59,323 bases of DNA from Fontibacillus panacisegetis (GTDB lineage Bacteria > Bacillota > Bacilli > Paenibacillales > Paenibacillaceae): NCBI RefSeq assembly GCF_900102215.1, contig NZ_FNBG01000031.1, forward strand, positions 1 to 59,323. The letters run 5' to 3'. Under the pieces are notes generated by a model. It was not told the DNA's origin and searched no databases. It saw only the letters and a program-made list of their open reading frames with translations. Positions within the stretch are counted from its first letter, which is position 1. Each line of letters opens with the position of its first letter. Below are positions 19,217 through 28,393 of this stretch, piece by piece. The position numbers were made by a program, and so were the translations under genes.

Positions 19217-20029
19217 TTAGTGTTCAATAAATTTCATTAGCTCACTGTTGAACTTGTCACGTTCTTCATAGAACAGTGCATGCCCGCTGAATTCGAACCA
19301 GACTAGCTTAGCATCCGGAATTCCCTCCTTCTGGGCTACAGCCAGCTCCGGGTAGCATATCTTGTCATGAATGCCATGTAGAATCAAAGTGGGTACATGT
19401 ATTTTACCAAGGTCAGAGAATAGCTCCTCATCCCGAAATGATTGAGCTACCTTGGCAGTAGAATGACCAGCAGCGACCAATCCTAAATCAAAAAACCAAT
19501 CACCAAGTGCTGTAGAGACGTTCTGAAAGAAAAATATATCCTTAAGCCCGCGGAGCATATTCGGTCGATCGTTAAGGGAATTCTCTATAAGCGCTGTAAC
19601 GTTCTCTTTTGGTTGCCCATATGGAAAGTTTGGTCTTTGTGTAACACTTGGAGCTGCCGCTCCGAATAAAGCCAGCTTGGACACGCCGTACCCCGCATGC
19701 CTTGCCATATATCTGATTGAGGTAGCTCCACCATAGGAGTGGCCGGCAAGAGTGAAATTTTTCAATTGAAGAGCCTCAACTACTCCACGAACATCATCAG
19801 CCATCCGATCCAGACAATACCCGTGCCAAGGCTTATCAGATTTGCCGAACCCACGCAGGTCCATGCCAATGCACCGATACCCTTTGCCAGGCAGTACATT
19901 AAATTGGTACTCATACTGGTTGTGATTCAGCGGCCAACCGTGAACAAATAAAATCGTCTTATCCCCACCAGGGTTCACATCTTCAACATAGATCTTGACA
20001 TTAGGTTCCACCTTGACATAGTATCCCAT
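19217..20029 (-). CDS. Alpha/beta hydrolase (haloperoxidase/esterase-like)
   Basis: This 270-residue enzyme has the oxyanion motif FVHGWPLNH, the nucleophile elbow GHSYGG (S98), an acid in LILHGIHDKICYPE and the histidine in FSGHALFYEE. That is the set of the non-haem chloroperoxidase-like alpha/beta hydrolases. There is no signal peptide, so it is cytoplasmic. The ATG follows GGAGGGA. It converges with the GT2-GtrA gene with only 2 bp between stop codons. Substrate is unknown. Confidence 0.88.
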   Translation of the reverse strand: MGYYVKVEPNVKIYVEDVNPGGDKTILFVHGWPLNHNQYEYQFNVLPGKGYRCIGMDLRGFGKSDKPWHGYCLDRMADDVRGVVEALQLKNFTLAGHSYGGATSIRYMARHAGYGVSKLALFGAAAPSVTQRPNFPYGQPKENVTALIENSLNDRPNMLRGLKDIFFFQNVSTALGDWFFDLGLVAAGHSTAKVAQSFRDEELFSDLGKIHVPTLILHGIHDKICYPELAVAQKEGIPDAKLVWFEFSGHALFYEERDKFNSELMKFIEH

Positions 20030-20128
20030 TCAATTTCCCTCCGCTTTAAGCTTATTCTGAGATAGAATACTCAGCAGAAGATGGATAGGTGAATACCTAT
20101 TTTAAGTATAGGATCAGCCAAACAGAAT

Positions 20129-20160
20129 AAAGACCCTGCATATTTCAGCAGAGCCTTTTG
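20129..20160 (-). terminator. Terminator of the CAP-domain gene
   Basis: On the minus strand AAAGGCTCTGC pairs with GCAGGGTCTTT (two wobble pairs) followed by TTATTCTG, ~30 bp past the stop codon. Confidence 0.6.
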
Positions 20161-20189
20161 AAAACGTATATACCGAAGGGGTACTTTCA

Positions 20190-20912
20190 TTAACCCGTAA
20201 ACTCTTGTACCCACTCACCATTATAGTAAGCAACTCCGATGGAAGTGTAGTTTGCATTCATAATGTTTTGACGGTGACCTTCACTATTCATCCACGCGTT
20301 CATTACTTCTTGCGGGGTGCGTTGCCCTTTGGCGATGTTCTCGCCAGCGGTGCGGTATTGAATGCCTTCTGATTTCATCAGGTCAAAAGGTGATCCTAAC
20401 GTTGGAGAATTATGATCAAAGTAATTGTTGTTGTACATATCTTTAGCCTTGATCATTGCCACGTTAGTAAGCGCCGCATCGCTTTTTAATGGTTGAAGCC
20501 CTGCTTTGGCACGTTCTTGATTTACCAAATCGACCACTTGCTTAGCGAATTCGGATTTATTATTCTCATCCTGGCTCGTAGTATTCTTTTGAGTTTCTCC
20601 TTTTCCTGCATTCGTATCTTCTGTTATGGTTTCCGATTTGGAAGGCGCAGGCGATGTTGGTTTTGACGCATTATTATTATTACTATTATTCAACAGCTTA
20701 TTCAGCAGGTCTGATAAGCTCTGCCCAGACAGGCTGTTATTTTGCTGTGACAGGTTGAAATTATGGCCTGACCATTGAACTTTTGCCACATATGCTTTTG
20801 TTGCAGCCTGGTCAGTAGCATTTAACGATGCAGCCATTGTAGGACCTGCTGCCAAGACTGGTGAAAGAGCGATTGCTCCTACTATAGCAAGTTTTTTTGA
20901 AACGTTTTTCAT
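20190..20912 (-). CDS. Secreted CAP (SCP-like, YkwD) domain protein
   Basis: A 240-residue exported protein: signal peptide 1-27 (KKLAIVGAIALSPVLAAGPTMAA), a low-complexity Asn/Ser/Pro linker (~60-115) and a CAP domain (~120-240) with FAKQVVDLVNQERAKAGLQPL, DHNSPTLGSPFDLM, TAGENIAKG and NSEGHRQNIMNANYTSIGV. Members in spore formers such as YkwD are wall-associated, secreted, and of unsettled biochemical role. Its leader contains a c-di-AMP riboswitch, which ties expression to osmotic and wall homeostasis. The ATG follows GGGAGAG at the end of the riboswitch. Confidence 0.9.
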   Translation of the reverse strand: MKNVSKKLAIVGAIALSPVLAAGPTMAASLNATDQAATKAYVAKVQWSGHNFNLSQQNNSLSGQSLSDLLNKLLNNSNNNNASKPTSPAPSKSETITEDTNAGKGETQKNTTSQDENNKSEFAKQVVDLVNQERAKAGLQPLKSDAALTNVAMIKAKDMYNNNYFDHNSPTLGSPFDLMKSEGIQYRTAGENIAKGQRTPQEVMNAWMNSEGHRQNIMNANYTSIGVAYYNGEWVQEFTG

Positions 20913-20921
20913 ATTGTAAAA

Positions 20922-21063
20922 TCTCTCCCTTTGCAGCCTACGAGGTTAGCTGACGGGTTCGGGACAAAGCGGATTTTCCCTGTCGCAAAGTTACGACTTC
21001 ACCCCCAAAAACGGTTCCCCCGCGCTCATATAAGCTTCGGCCTGATTTTTGGTACGTCCAAAT
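20922..21063 (-). promoter_or_regulatory. c-di-AMP riboswitch (ydaO/yuaA class)
   Basis: Reading the minus strand, the leader of the CAP gene shows the conserved blocks of this riboswitch in order: GGCCGAAGC, GCGGGGGAACCG, TTTGGGGGTGAAGTCGTAA, GACAGGG, TCCCGAACCCGTCAGCTAAC and CTCGTAGGC, then GGGAGAGA. Members of the class bind c-di-AMP and turn off genes for autolysins, CAP/Rpf wall proteins and osmolyte or potassium transport. The ribosome binding site lies right after the last block, so control could be by termination or by hiding the start site. Confidence 0.9.
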
Positions 21064-21150
21064 CGTAACATGGATCTCCACTCAAATCATTTTAAAATTA
21101 TAGTTAATTTATATAGATATAACCATTTTTCTGGAAATCATTGCGTAGTT

Positions 21151-22275
21151 TTATCCGTTAGCTTTTAATAACTCATGGATATTTTCACCGGCAATTCCCT
21201 GTGCATCAGCAACTGCAAGATAGGTTACTTTTCCCATCATCACGTTGATCCCTTTAGCAATAGCAGCATTGTCCAGCGCCGCCTGACGATATCCTTTAGT
21301 AGCAATTTGCAGTCCATAAGGGGTTGTTGCATTAGTTAACGCCAAAGTTGAAGTACGGGCGACAGCGCCCGGCATATTGGCAACCGCATAGTGGATAACA
21401 CCGTGCTTTTCATACGTAGGCTGATCATGAGTTGTAATCCGGTCAATCGTCTCTATAGACCCGCCCTGATCGATAGCCACATCTACAATAACCGAGCCTG
21501 GAGCCATACTTTTGACCATATCTTCAGTAACAATACGAGGCGTTCGAGCGCCTGGAATCAAGACTGCTCCAATAAGCAAATCTGCTCGCTGTACAGCTTG
21601 CCCAACGTTGTAGGGATTAGATATGATCGTTCTGACCCTCCCCTGAAACAGATCATCAAGCTGTCGCAAGCGATCCGGGTTAGTATCAAGAATGCTTACA
21701 TCAGCTCCTAATCCTACCGCCATTCTGGCCGCATTGGCTCCAACGATCCCTCCACCAATAACGGTGACTTTTGCCGGCTCAACTCCTGGCACTCCACTCA
21801 GCAATACGCCCTTTCCTCCATTTGGCTTTTCTAGGAAATGGGCTCCCAGTTGCACCGACATCCGGCCAGCTACTTCACTCATCGGAATCAACAGCGGAAG
21901 ACTTCCATTCTCCAGTTGAATGGTCTCATAAGCGATAGCAATTACACCTTGTTCCGCAAGGACTCGCGTCAATTCAGGCTCCGGAGCCAAATGCAGGTAC
22001 GTAAACAGCACCAGACCTTCGCGAAAATATGAATACTCCCCGGGTAGCGGTTCCTTTACCTTAACGACCATTTCCGAATTCCAGACCTCTGCTGCTGTGG
22101 GTGCAATGCTTGCTCCAGCAGATACATAATCCTCGTCAGTAAATCCGATGGCTGTACCAGCACCGCTCTCAACCTTAACCTCATGACCTGCTTGAACATA
22201 AGAAAGGACGGAACCTGGCGTCATCCCGACTCTATTCTCATTATTTTTAATCTCTCTGGGAACTCCAATAATCAT
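21151..22275 (-). CDS. ald: Alanine dehydrogenase
   Basis: This 374-residue enzyme converts L-alanine to pyruvate and ammonia with NAD, supplying carbon and nitrogen during sporulation and growth on alanine. Family residues are visible: [14 protein letters not shown] (R15), K74 in [10 protein letters not shown]95 in [10 protein letters not shown], the NAD-binding [20 protein letters not shown], and the [13 protein letters not shown] and [13 protein letters not shown] segments. The length is standard. It stands alone, transcribed towards the CAP gene, with only a modest GGTGG ribosome binding site. Confidence 0.96.
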   Translation of the reverse strand: MIIGVPREIKNNENRVGMTPGSVLSYVQAGHEVKVESGAGTAIGFTDEDYVSAGASIAPTAAEVWNSEMVVKVKEPLPGEYSYFREGLVLFTYLHLAPEPELTRVLAEQGVIAIAYETIQLENGSLPLLIPMSEVAGRMSVQLGAHFLEKPNGGKGVLLSGVPGVEPAKVTVIGGGIVGANAARMAVGLGADVSILDTNPDRLRQLDDLFQGRVRTIISNPYNVGQAVQRADLLIGAVLIPGARTPRIVTEDMVKSMAPGSVIVDVAIDQGGSIETIDRITTHDQPTYEKHGVIHYAVANMPGAVARTSTLALTNATTPYGLQIATKGYRQAALDNAAIAKGINVMMGKVTYLAVADAQGIAGENIHELLKANG

Positions 22276-22512
22276 TTCTCTGCACCACCCATATCTTTAA
22301 AATGTTCTACGTCGATACGTAACGTATTTTTAATATTCTAATATACTATTCCAAATTGTGTATGCAGTATTTATCTCATGTATTTTATATTTTTTACTAT
22401 ACCCACTTTGGACCGGGTAATTGGAGAAACATTTTCCATTTGAAACTAAATGAAGTTTTTAAACGTACTAATTAAAGTAGACTTAATGCTGCAAAGAGAG
22501 GAATTTATCCAT

Positions 22513-22926
22513 ATGAATATAAAACAAGTAGTTATTGTTGGAACGATGGCATTTGTCATTACACTAACTCCAGGCATATCCGGACAGTTGATTAGCGGCT
22601 CTGCTTCCGCATGCCCAATCAAGCAATCCAATCTTCATAATGACAATACCTCAGAATCCGGAAATGACGACTTCAATGAGGCTCTTGGAGTCTCTGCTGA
22701 CGAAACTGTCTATAATGCTCTGCTAGAAGGCAACTCTTTAGCTGACATTGCAGATTCCCATCAGCAGGATGTCGATCGGCTCATCGAGCTTCAGGTAAGC
22801 CAGATGCAAGGACAATTAACGCAGCGCTATAGGCAGGGAAATCTGTCACCCGAATCCTATTCAGAGCAAATGAAGGAACTGCCCGATATTATTAAAGAAA
22901 GTGTGTATAAACGTTATACCATATAA
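22513..22926 (+). CDS. Small secreted protein, unknown function
   Basis: With the start at 22513 (MNIKQVVIVGTMAFVITLTPGISG) the product has 137 residues and a plain signal peptide. An upstream ATG at 22450 would give a 21-residue extension before the signal, which is unlikely, and an AGAGAGG site lies just ahead of the inner ATG, though a little far (about 11 bases). The mature part is acidic and helical, ending in a ~70-residue segment (SADETVYNALLEGNSLADIADSH, then QVSQMQGQLTQRYRQGNLS, then YSEQMKELPDIIKESVY) that looks like a helical repeat unit common in exported Paenibacillus proteins. No catalytic motif is seen. The repeat element starts six bases after its stop codon. Confidence 0.65.
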   Translation: MNIKQVVIVGTMAFVITLTPGISGQLISGSASACPIKQSNLHNDNTSESGNDDFNEALGVSADETVYNALLEGNSLADIADSHQQDVDRLIELQVSQMQGQLTQRYRQGNLSPESYSEQMKELPDIIKESVYKRYTI

Positions 22927-22931
22927 TCAGC

Positions 22932-23331
22932 AACAAAGAGGCTGTCCCAAAAGTAGGTATACTGTCAAAAATAGAAATAGCGGTGCAAGGAAGACGATCC
23001 CTGCACCGCTTGACCCCGCCACATTCTATGACCGTATCTCATGTGTAATAGTGCATGATGCGGAATTCCTGCAAATGTGCAGGCTTTGATCATGTAAAGC
23101 CTCTAAACGCCCTAAATTGCTGCAAATGTGCAGGCTTTCTCTAGGATTCTTTTCAAACTAGTCTATTCTGAACAATATTTCTGCATTTTTGCAGGCTTTT
23201 GTTCATCTTTTCATGGCTACTTTTAAAAAAATGCATTTTTGCAGCTTTTCCTGATATCTTGCCCTTCCACTGCTAAAAAAGAAGCGCCCCTCACAGTTAT
23301 CCTAGATAACTTTTGGGGCGGCCTCTTTGTG
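22932..23331. repeat. Interspersed ~400-bp repeat, copy 2 (complete, with terminal inverted repeats)
   Basis: This copy shows both ends. The 22-bp left end (22932-22953, ACAAAGAGGCTGTCCC onward) and the inverted right end (23309-23330) agree at 20 of 22 positions. Inside are GCGGTGCA...TGCACCGC (near 22979-23009), CTGCA-N4-TGCAG units at 23069, 23120, 23181 and 23231, and a right-end hairpin (~23285-23319) whose outer pairs differ from copy 1 but still pair. There is no transposase. The element fills the space between two convergent genes, starting 5 bp after one stop codon and ending 15 bp before the other, so it also works as the only candidate terminator there. Confidence 0.88.
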
Positions 23332-23346
23332 TACACACAAGTAGTT

Positions 23347-25911
23347 TTATTCCTCAGACTTTACAAAATCCACCATCGACCGTACCGTTATTTTGCCTGG
23401 TGATCCCGGAACAAACGCTTCCTCCCCATGGCTGCGGAGTCGGAAATCGACAGTGACCGGAATGCCGGGAATCAAGTCGAAGAAATTGTCAGAGAAGATT
23501 CCCTCTTCCTCTGATGATAACCACACTTGTCTGGCAAGCTCGTTACTCTCAAGTATGAGCACTGTTCCCGCGCTGCCAGCAACCTCCTCTACAGAAACCT
23601 GTGCATGAGTCAGCTTCATATCCTTAAATGAAGTGAAGTAATGTTCCTTGCTATCGAGCACCTCATCGTGACATTTTAGAACAAGGCGCATAACGACATT
23701 ACGCGGATCTTGATCACCTAGCAGTTCCTTAGTCTGAGCCATGAACACCCTGGAAGATGAATTTGCAGCGACAAGGGTCTGATAAGAATGTTCCTGAAGC
23801 AAGGTTCCCTTAAAATCATAAAGTGCAAGGATAAGTTCTGCCTCGATATCCCCCGTAGGACGATCCGATACGATGTGTACTGCAATTTCTCCAGCCTTAT
23901 CAGAATCGTCAATGGACAGCATCACATCCTTGAAGCTTCTCCGAACGATATATTGCAGCGCCTTCCAGCGGCCATAGTAGTCAATTCCGGCCCAGGAAGC
24001 AACGGGCCAGCAGTCATTCATTTGCCAGTACAGCGTTCCCATACAATATGGTTTATTTCTACGGTGTGCCTCGATTGCAGTCTTGATCGCTTCAGCCTGT
24101 AAAATTTGACTCATATACAGGAATGATTTGAAATCCTTCGGTTCAGGCAGATACATATCCATATATTGTTTGATCAACTGATTACCGCGACCATTTTTCT
24201 GATGAGCCAGCATCACTTCAGACTCCAGCGCAAGTTCGCTCTCCGGCGCATATCTCAGGACTGAATCGAGCTCTGGGAACGACTGAAATCCGTATTCACT
24301 CATGAAACGCCCGATTTGTGTATTGTAATTGTTGAATGGCTCACTAGCGTGCCATACTCCCCAATAATGCACGTCCCCTTCACCGAAAATTTTATAGGCA
24401 TGCTGCTTCTCGTCTCCAGTTAAATCTCTAAGCGGGGAAGACGGCCAGTACGCTACACCATTAGCTCCATCTGCCACTGCTTTTGGCAAAATATTATGGA
24501 ACACAGCCTGATAATCATGCCATATCCGATCCCGAATTTCAGAGGTATAAGGCCCTTTCTCTTTCCAGCCCCATCCCGCATTCTCCAAATATTGCGACCA
24601 AGCAGAATCAATCTCATTATTGCCGCACCACAATGCGATACATGGATGATTGCGAAGACGTCTAATATTATACTCCGCTTCCTTGGCGACACTGTTCAGA
24701 AACGCCTCATCTCCTGGATACATACTGCATGCAAACATAAAATCCTGCCAAACTAAAAGCCCATATTCATCACAGAGCTCATAGAAAATGTCTTCCTCAT
24801 AAATCCCGCCGCCCCATACACGCAACATATTCATATTGCTCTCAGCCGCCGAAGCAATCTCGTGTCTGTAGCGCTCATAAGTCACTTCCGCAGCAAAACT
24901 ATCATTAGGAATATGATTAGATCCCCGAACAAAAACTGGCACACCATTCAATTCAAAATAAAAGGAAGCCCCAGCCTCATCAGGCTCGCGAACCAATCTG
25001 ATCTGGCGTAGTCCCGTCTTAACAGCATAATCAGCCACTCTGTGTTCCCCTTGCAATAGCTCAGCATTAAAAGAATACATAGTCGGCTCACCAAGCCCGC
25101 GGCACCACCATAGCTTAGGATCGGCAATTTGCATTTTTAGGGTGATAGATTGCTTTCCTGACTCCAAAGCAATCTCTTCACTCCATAACTGACCACAATC
25201 TGAAGCGATCTGTAGACGGCCTTCCCACGCATCTATAGAATCAACCTCTACAATAGCTGTCAGCTGTGCCATTTCTGCATTCACTTGATCCTGACGAATA
25301 AACAGATCCCTGATTACAGGCTCAGACCAGCCCTCAAGCCGAACCTCACGCCATATGCCACTTGTAACAAAGCGTGGCCCCCAATCCCATCCATAGTGAT
25401 AAGGCGCTTTACGCGCAAAAACGCTGATCTTGCGGTCATCTGTACCACCGAGCTCTGATTGGTCATTCGGAGCTGGAAGCTGATAGCCCAGGCTCTCCAG
25501 TTTAGGCATATCCTCTGAAATCGGAGAACGGAACTTTACCGTTATTGTGTTAGTTCCTTCTGTAAGCAGCGACTTAATATCAGCGCTCCACGAATGAAAC
25601 ATATTATCCGCTGTCAACGCCAGCTGCCCGTTTACTATGACATCAGCATAAGTATCCAAGCCATCAAAAACAATATCAATCCGTGATAAATCACTCCAGC
25701 CTTCCGGTAGTTCGATGCTAGTTCTGTATTCCCAATCCTTCTTGTCAATCCACTGCAGTTCATGCTCATTCGTGCCGTAAAAAGGATCATCTATTTGGCC
25801 ATTCTTCAGTAAGTCCGTATGTACGCATCCCGGAACAGTAGCAGGAAACCATTTCTCCCCATCGCAAGCCTTAAAAACCCAATTATCCAATACATGTTGT
25901 AAAGTGGTCAT
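23347..25911 (-). CDS. Beta-mannosidase, glycoside hydrolase family 2
   Basis: The 854-residue enzyme has the GH2 domain order: an N-terminal jelly roll (NWVFKACDGEKWFPATVPGCVHTDLL, WEYRTSIELPEGW), an immunoglobulin-like domain, a TIM barrel (~320-640) and C-terminal beta domains. The acid/base glutamate is in WCGNNEID (E433) and the nucleophile in MSEYGFQSFP (E539). The HYGWDWGPR motif and the length mark it as beta-mannosidase rather than beta-galactosidase or glucuronidase. No signal peptide, so it cleaves imported manno-oligosaccharides in the cytoplasm. The ATG follows GGAGGAAC; an 8-bp CGATATCG palindrome at 25940-25947, just upstream, might be part of a LacI-type operator. Confidence 0.93.
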   Translation of the reverse strand: MTTLQHVLDNWVFKACDGEKWFPATVPGCVHTDLLKNGQIDDPFYGTNEHELQWIDKKDWEYRTSIELPEGWSDLSRIDIVFDGLDTYADVIVNGQLALTADNMFHSWSADIKSLLTEGTNTITVKFRSPISEDMPKLESLGYQLPAPNDQSELGGTDDRKISVFARKAPYHYGWDWGPRFVTSGIWREVRLEGWSEPVIRDLFIRQDQVNAEMAQLTAIVEVDSIDAWEGRLQIASDCGQLWSEEIALESGKQSITLKMQIADPKLWWCRGLGEPTMYSFNAELLQGEHRVADYAVKTGLRQIRLVREPDEAGASFYFELNGVPVFVRGSNHIPNDSFAAEVTYERYRHEIASAAESNMNMLRVWGGGIYEEDIFYELCDEYGLLVWQDFMFACSMYPGDEAFLNSVAKEAEYNIRRLRNHPCIALWCGNNEIDSAWSQYLENAGWGWKEKGPYTSEIRDRIWHDYQAVFHNILPKAVADGANGVAYWPSSPLRDLTGDEKQHAYKIFGEGDVHYWGVWHASEPFNNYNTQIGRFMSEYGFQSFPELDSVLRYAPESELALESEVMLAHQKNGRGNQLIKQYMDMYLPEPKDFKSFLYMSQILQAEAIKTAIEAHRRNKPYCMGTLYWQMNDCWPVASWAGIDYYGRWKALQYIVRRSFKDVMLSIDDSDKAGEIAVHIVSDRPTGDIEAELILALYDFKGTLLQEHSYQTLVAANSSSRVFMAQTKELLGDQDPRNVVMRLVLKCHDEVLDSKEHYFTSFKDMKLTHAQVSVEEVAGSAGTVLILESNELARQVWLSSEEEGIFSDNFFDLIPGIPVTVDFRLRSHGEEAFVPGSPGKITVRSMVDFVKSEE

Positions 25912-26140
25912 AGTTCCTCCATTATAAGAAAATTGTTTTCGATATCGTTTTTTGTTAGCTATTGTTATTATAATAGCACTACATCATTATAACATTGTCA
26001 ATATTACTACTATTATTTGTCTAACCCTTAATGAAACGACCCAATAAAATAAGAAAAATAAAGACAATAAATAATAACAAGCAAGCTTTTCAAACGGATG
26101 GTCGGCATTACACCTAATGAATACAAAAAAATTTCACAGA

Positions 26141-26186
26141 AAAAAAGCTTATTCCTGCTCATTAACGAAGAGGAATAAGCTTTTTG
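26141..26186 (-). terminator. Terminator of the SEC-C protein gene
   Basis: A long stem AAAAAGCTTATTCCT / AGGAATAAGCTTTTT lies directly after the stop codon on the minus strand. Confidence 0.85.
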
Positions 26187-26188
26187 AT

Positions 26189-27349
26189 CTATTTACCGCA
26201 GCATTTCTTATATTTCAATCCGCTGCCGCATGGGCACGGCTCGTTACGTCCGATTTTTTCGACTTGAAATGACTTAACAACCTTTCCATGAATAACCGGG
26301 ATTGCAGTTAACGCCCGTAATTCGCTCGGAGTATGTCCGCAGTTTGACCATATTCTGGTATTGTTGCGTACCTCAGTAAGCAAATGAACAACCTGCTCTA
26401 CCTGCTTCGCATCCTCAAACACAAGATTTCGTCTCTCAAATTCGTTTATTACCTGCTGCATAGGTAGTTCCATAGAACAAGCAAACTGAATATCGTCGAT
26501 CAGGTAATCGGCCAATTCCACGTCATTAGTCAAATGGGTCAGGATATATTTTTTCATCTCTTCGAGCTGTGATGTTATTTCAAAGTAACCGTCATCCGCA
26601 TATTTTAACAACTCACTTTTGTCAGGAACATAATGCGGTTTGCCTTGAATCTGCTCTAGTAATCGCTCAAGCTCCCCCTCATCTGACTCTTCAGCCGCCA
26701 GCCCGCCATACATCAAATAACCTGATTCCATAACGAATTTCTGCTGTCTGCTCAGGAATTGCTCCACATAAGCCGTAAGCTCCGGTTCGCTAAGTGGATC
26801 AGAAGCATTCTGCTCATTATAAATTGCCAGAAGCTGGTCCAGAGTAAAAACACCATATAAATTAGTCAGAGCCTGTACATACTCAAGCACGAGAAATTGT
26901 CTGCTATGAGCTTGTTTAAATGTGTCTGTATTGACTTGCTTAAATGTATCCTTCACTTCTTCGGGCATAACCATATACAATTTGTTGTTATCGAAGAAAG
27001 TATACACTAGTCCAAGATCAAGCAATAAATGGTAGAACCCGTAAGGAACGAAGTTATCCTGAACAAATGGACTAGCATAAACAGACTCAAGCATTGCCCA
27101 TTCCTCAGCATCTAAAATGAGCAGAGCTGATTCCATAATTGCCGGATTCGTAATCTGTTCCAATAGAGCCAGCACCAGCTCGTCCTTCTTCATCTTGGAT
27201 CTCCCGGATATATTGTACGTTCTCGCAAGCGAGGAAATCCTAGTCTTATTAAGCCCTCCCAATGTTTCACGCAGAGACGAACTCATCTCGCCAACAATGG
27301 CATGCTGGATATTTGTTTGTTCTAACAAATCTTCATGATTTTCTAACAA
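26189..27349 (-). CDS. SEC-C zinc motif protein
   Basis: A 386-residue cytoplasmic protein that starts at TTG behind AGAGGTG. The last ~20 residues are a SEC-C motif ([19 protein letters not shown]), a zinc-binding knuckle first known from the end of SecA and found in many unrelated proteins. An early segment, [29 protein letters not shown], resembles a SAP/Rho-N-like nucleic-acid-binding helix pair. The middle is alpha-helical with no recognisable motif. Function is unknown. It stands alone. Confidence 0.75.
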   Translation of the reverse strand: MLENHEDLLEQTNIQHAIVGEMSSSLRETLGGLNKTRISSLARTYNISGRSKMKKDELVLALLEQITNPAIMESALLILDAEEWAMLESVYASPFVQDNFVPYGFYHLLLDLGLVYTFFDNNKLYMVMPEEVKDTFKQVNTDTFKQAHSRQFLVLEYVQALTNLYGVFTLDQLLAIYNEQNASDPLSEPELTAYVEQFLSRQQKFVMESGYLMYGGLAAEESDEGELERLLEQIQGKPHYVPDKSELLKYADDGYFEITSQLEEMKKYILTHLTNDVELADYLIDDIQFACSMELPMQQVINEFERRNLVFEDAKQVEQVVHLLTEVRNNTRIWSNCGHTPSELRALTAIPVIHGKVVKSFQVEKIGRNEPCPCGSGLKYKKCCGK

Positions 27350-27376
27350 AAAAACACCTCTTTCAATTTGTTACAC

Positions 27377-27420
27377 AAAAAATTCGACCAGTTTTTTTGT
27401 AATCACTAGTCGAATTTTAT
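27377..27420 (-). terminator. Terminator left behind by the decayed glycoside hydrolase gene
   Basis: The arms AAAATTCGAC and GTCGAATTTT form a 10-bp stem, with a T run on the minus strand. It lies 19 bp past the stop codon of the glycoside-hydrolase remnant and in front of the SEC-C gene start. Confidence 0.7.
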
Positions 27421-27438
27421 TGTACCATATTCCGCTGA

Positions 27439-27600
27439 TCAGCGCGTTGATTCAACTGTCAGTGGTTTAAGGTTCTCCTGGATATATTTAGCTACCCATA
27501 CGAGAGGTGCATTCCAGTTAACGGTGTTCTCCTTCGAGCACCATGCATCAGGTGCCGTGTTCTCAGAGGCGTAAGACTTCGCCGCTGGTTGATTAGGCAT
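27439..27600 (-). pseudogene. C-terminal remnant of a glycoside hydrolase (family 9-like)
   Basis: The minus strand encodes 53 residues in the last open frame, with segments SYASENTAPDAWCSKENTV and NWNAPLVWVAKYI before a TGA stop. The pattern of a small acidic Asn-Glu stretch followed by V-N-W-N-A-P-L-V-W is like the C-terminal end of family-9 endoglucanases. A stop codon (TAG) lies two codons upstream of the ATG, there is no ribosome binding site, and no sequence for the other ~500 residues is present. It still has a terminator downstream. The family assignment is tentative; that it is a fragment is clearer. Confidence 0.45.
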
Positions 27601-27791
27601 AACCTAAAACAATCATTTTGTTGACTATGAAAGAGTTAGAACCCCAATCACAGCAGCTACATATTCCATAAATGTACCATAAAGCGAAAATGCTAAATAG
27701 TGATTTTTAGACGTGTTTTATTAATTTCAAGACTTTTGTCTGAACTTAATCGTTATACGTATAAATAAAGGAAGAAATGGAAGGTTGAATT

Positions 27792-28301
27792 ATGAAGAAA
27801 TTTTTAAACATAGGTTATTGGGCGATTTTGATTTTTTATGCGCTGCTATTAGTCGATATTGTTTTTATGGCAAGAGATAGCTTAAGAAGTGTCAATTTTA
27901 TCCCTTTTCATTCAATTAAAGACTATATTATGGTTGACAATGGATTGGGTGAAATTCGATTGTTAGATGTGAACATATGGGGAAATATTTTAATGTTCAT
28001 CCCGGCCGGAATATATGTGACCTTACACAATGCAAAAAAAACGATATCACATAACTTGTTGTTTATTGTCATAATTAGCTTGTTCATTGAAATCGTTCAA
28101 TTTATTTTTACACTAGGCGCAACAGATATAGATGACATTATTTTAAATATGTTTGGTGGATTAATTGGGATCGTCATATTCAAAGCTCTTAATAAATGGC
28201 TCAAAGACGAGTATAAGGTTAAAAGAACTATCACCGTTCTATCCCTTGTGATAGGTTTACCTATAGTAGCATTAACTGTATTATTGATAATCGTTAATTA
28301 A
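27792..28301 (+). CDS. VanZ-like membrane protein
   Basis: The 169-residue protein has four to five membrane helices and the VanZ family core (SVNFIPFHSIKDY, NIWGNILMFIPAGIYV, SLFIEIVQFIFTLGATDIDDIILNMFGGLIG). VanZ gives low-level teicoplanin resistance in enterococci, but most family members have unknown roles in the envelope. Start ATG follows GGAAGG. The gene is notably richer in A and T than its neighbours, and it sits between a gene fragment and the Hsp70 operon, which fits acquisition by transfer. It appears monocistronic. Confidence 0.88.
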   Translation: MKKFLNIGYWAILIFYALLLVDIVFMARDSLRSVNFIPFHSIKDYIMVDNGLGEIRLLDVNIWGNILMFIPAGIYVTLHNAKKTISHNLLFIVIISLFIEIVQFIFTLGATDIDDIILNMFGGLIGIVIFKALNKWLKDEYKVKRTITVLSLVIGLPIVALTVLLIIVN

Positions 28302-28393
28302 GAGGGGGAGGGCAATGTAAAATACTAACCATCGAGGACTTCAATTCCGATAAAAAATATATACTTAAGATGGCAAATGCGAGGTACATAATT

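Noticed and set aside
22901..23089. Open frame of 62 codons at the left end of repeat copy 2, with a similar one in copy 3 (58856-59062)
   Set aside because: Both frames begin inside the upstream gene, have no ribosome binding site, and their likeness follows from the nucleotide repeat. They end at different points and the rest of the repeat does not code.
25940..25947. CGATATCG palindrome in front of the beta-mannosidase as a defined operator
   Set aside because: Only 8 bp are symmetric and no regulator gene is adjacent, so I mention it with the gene but do not list it as a site.
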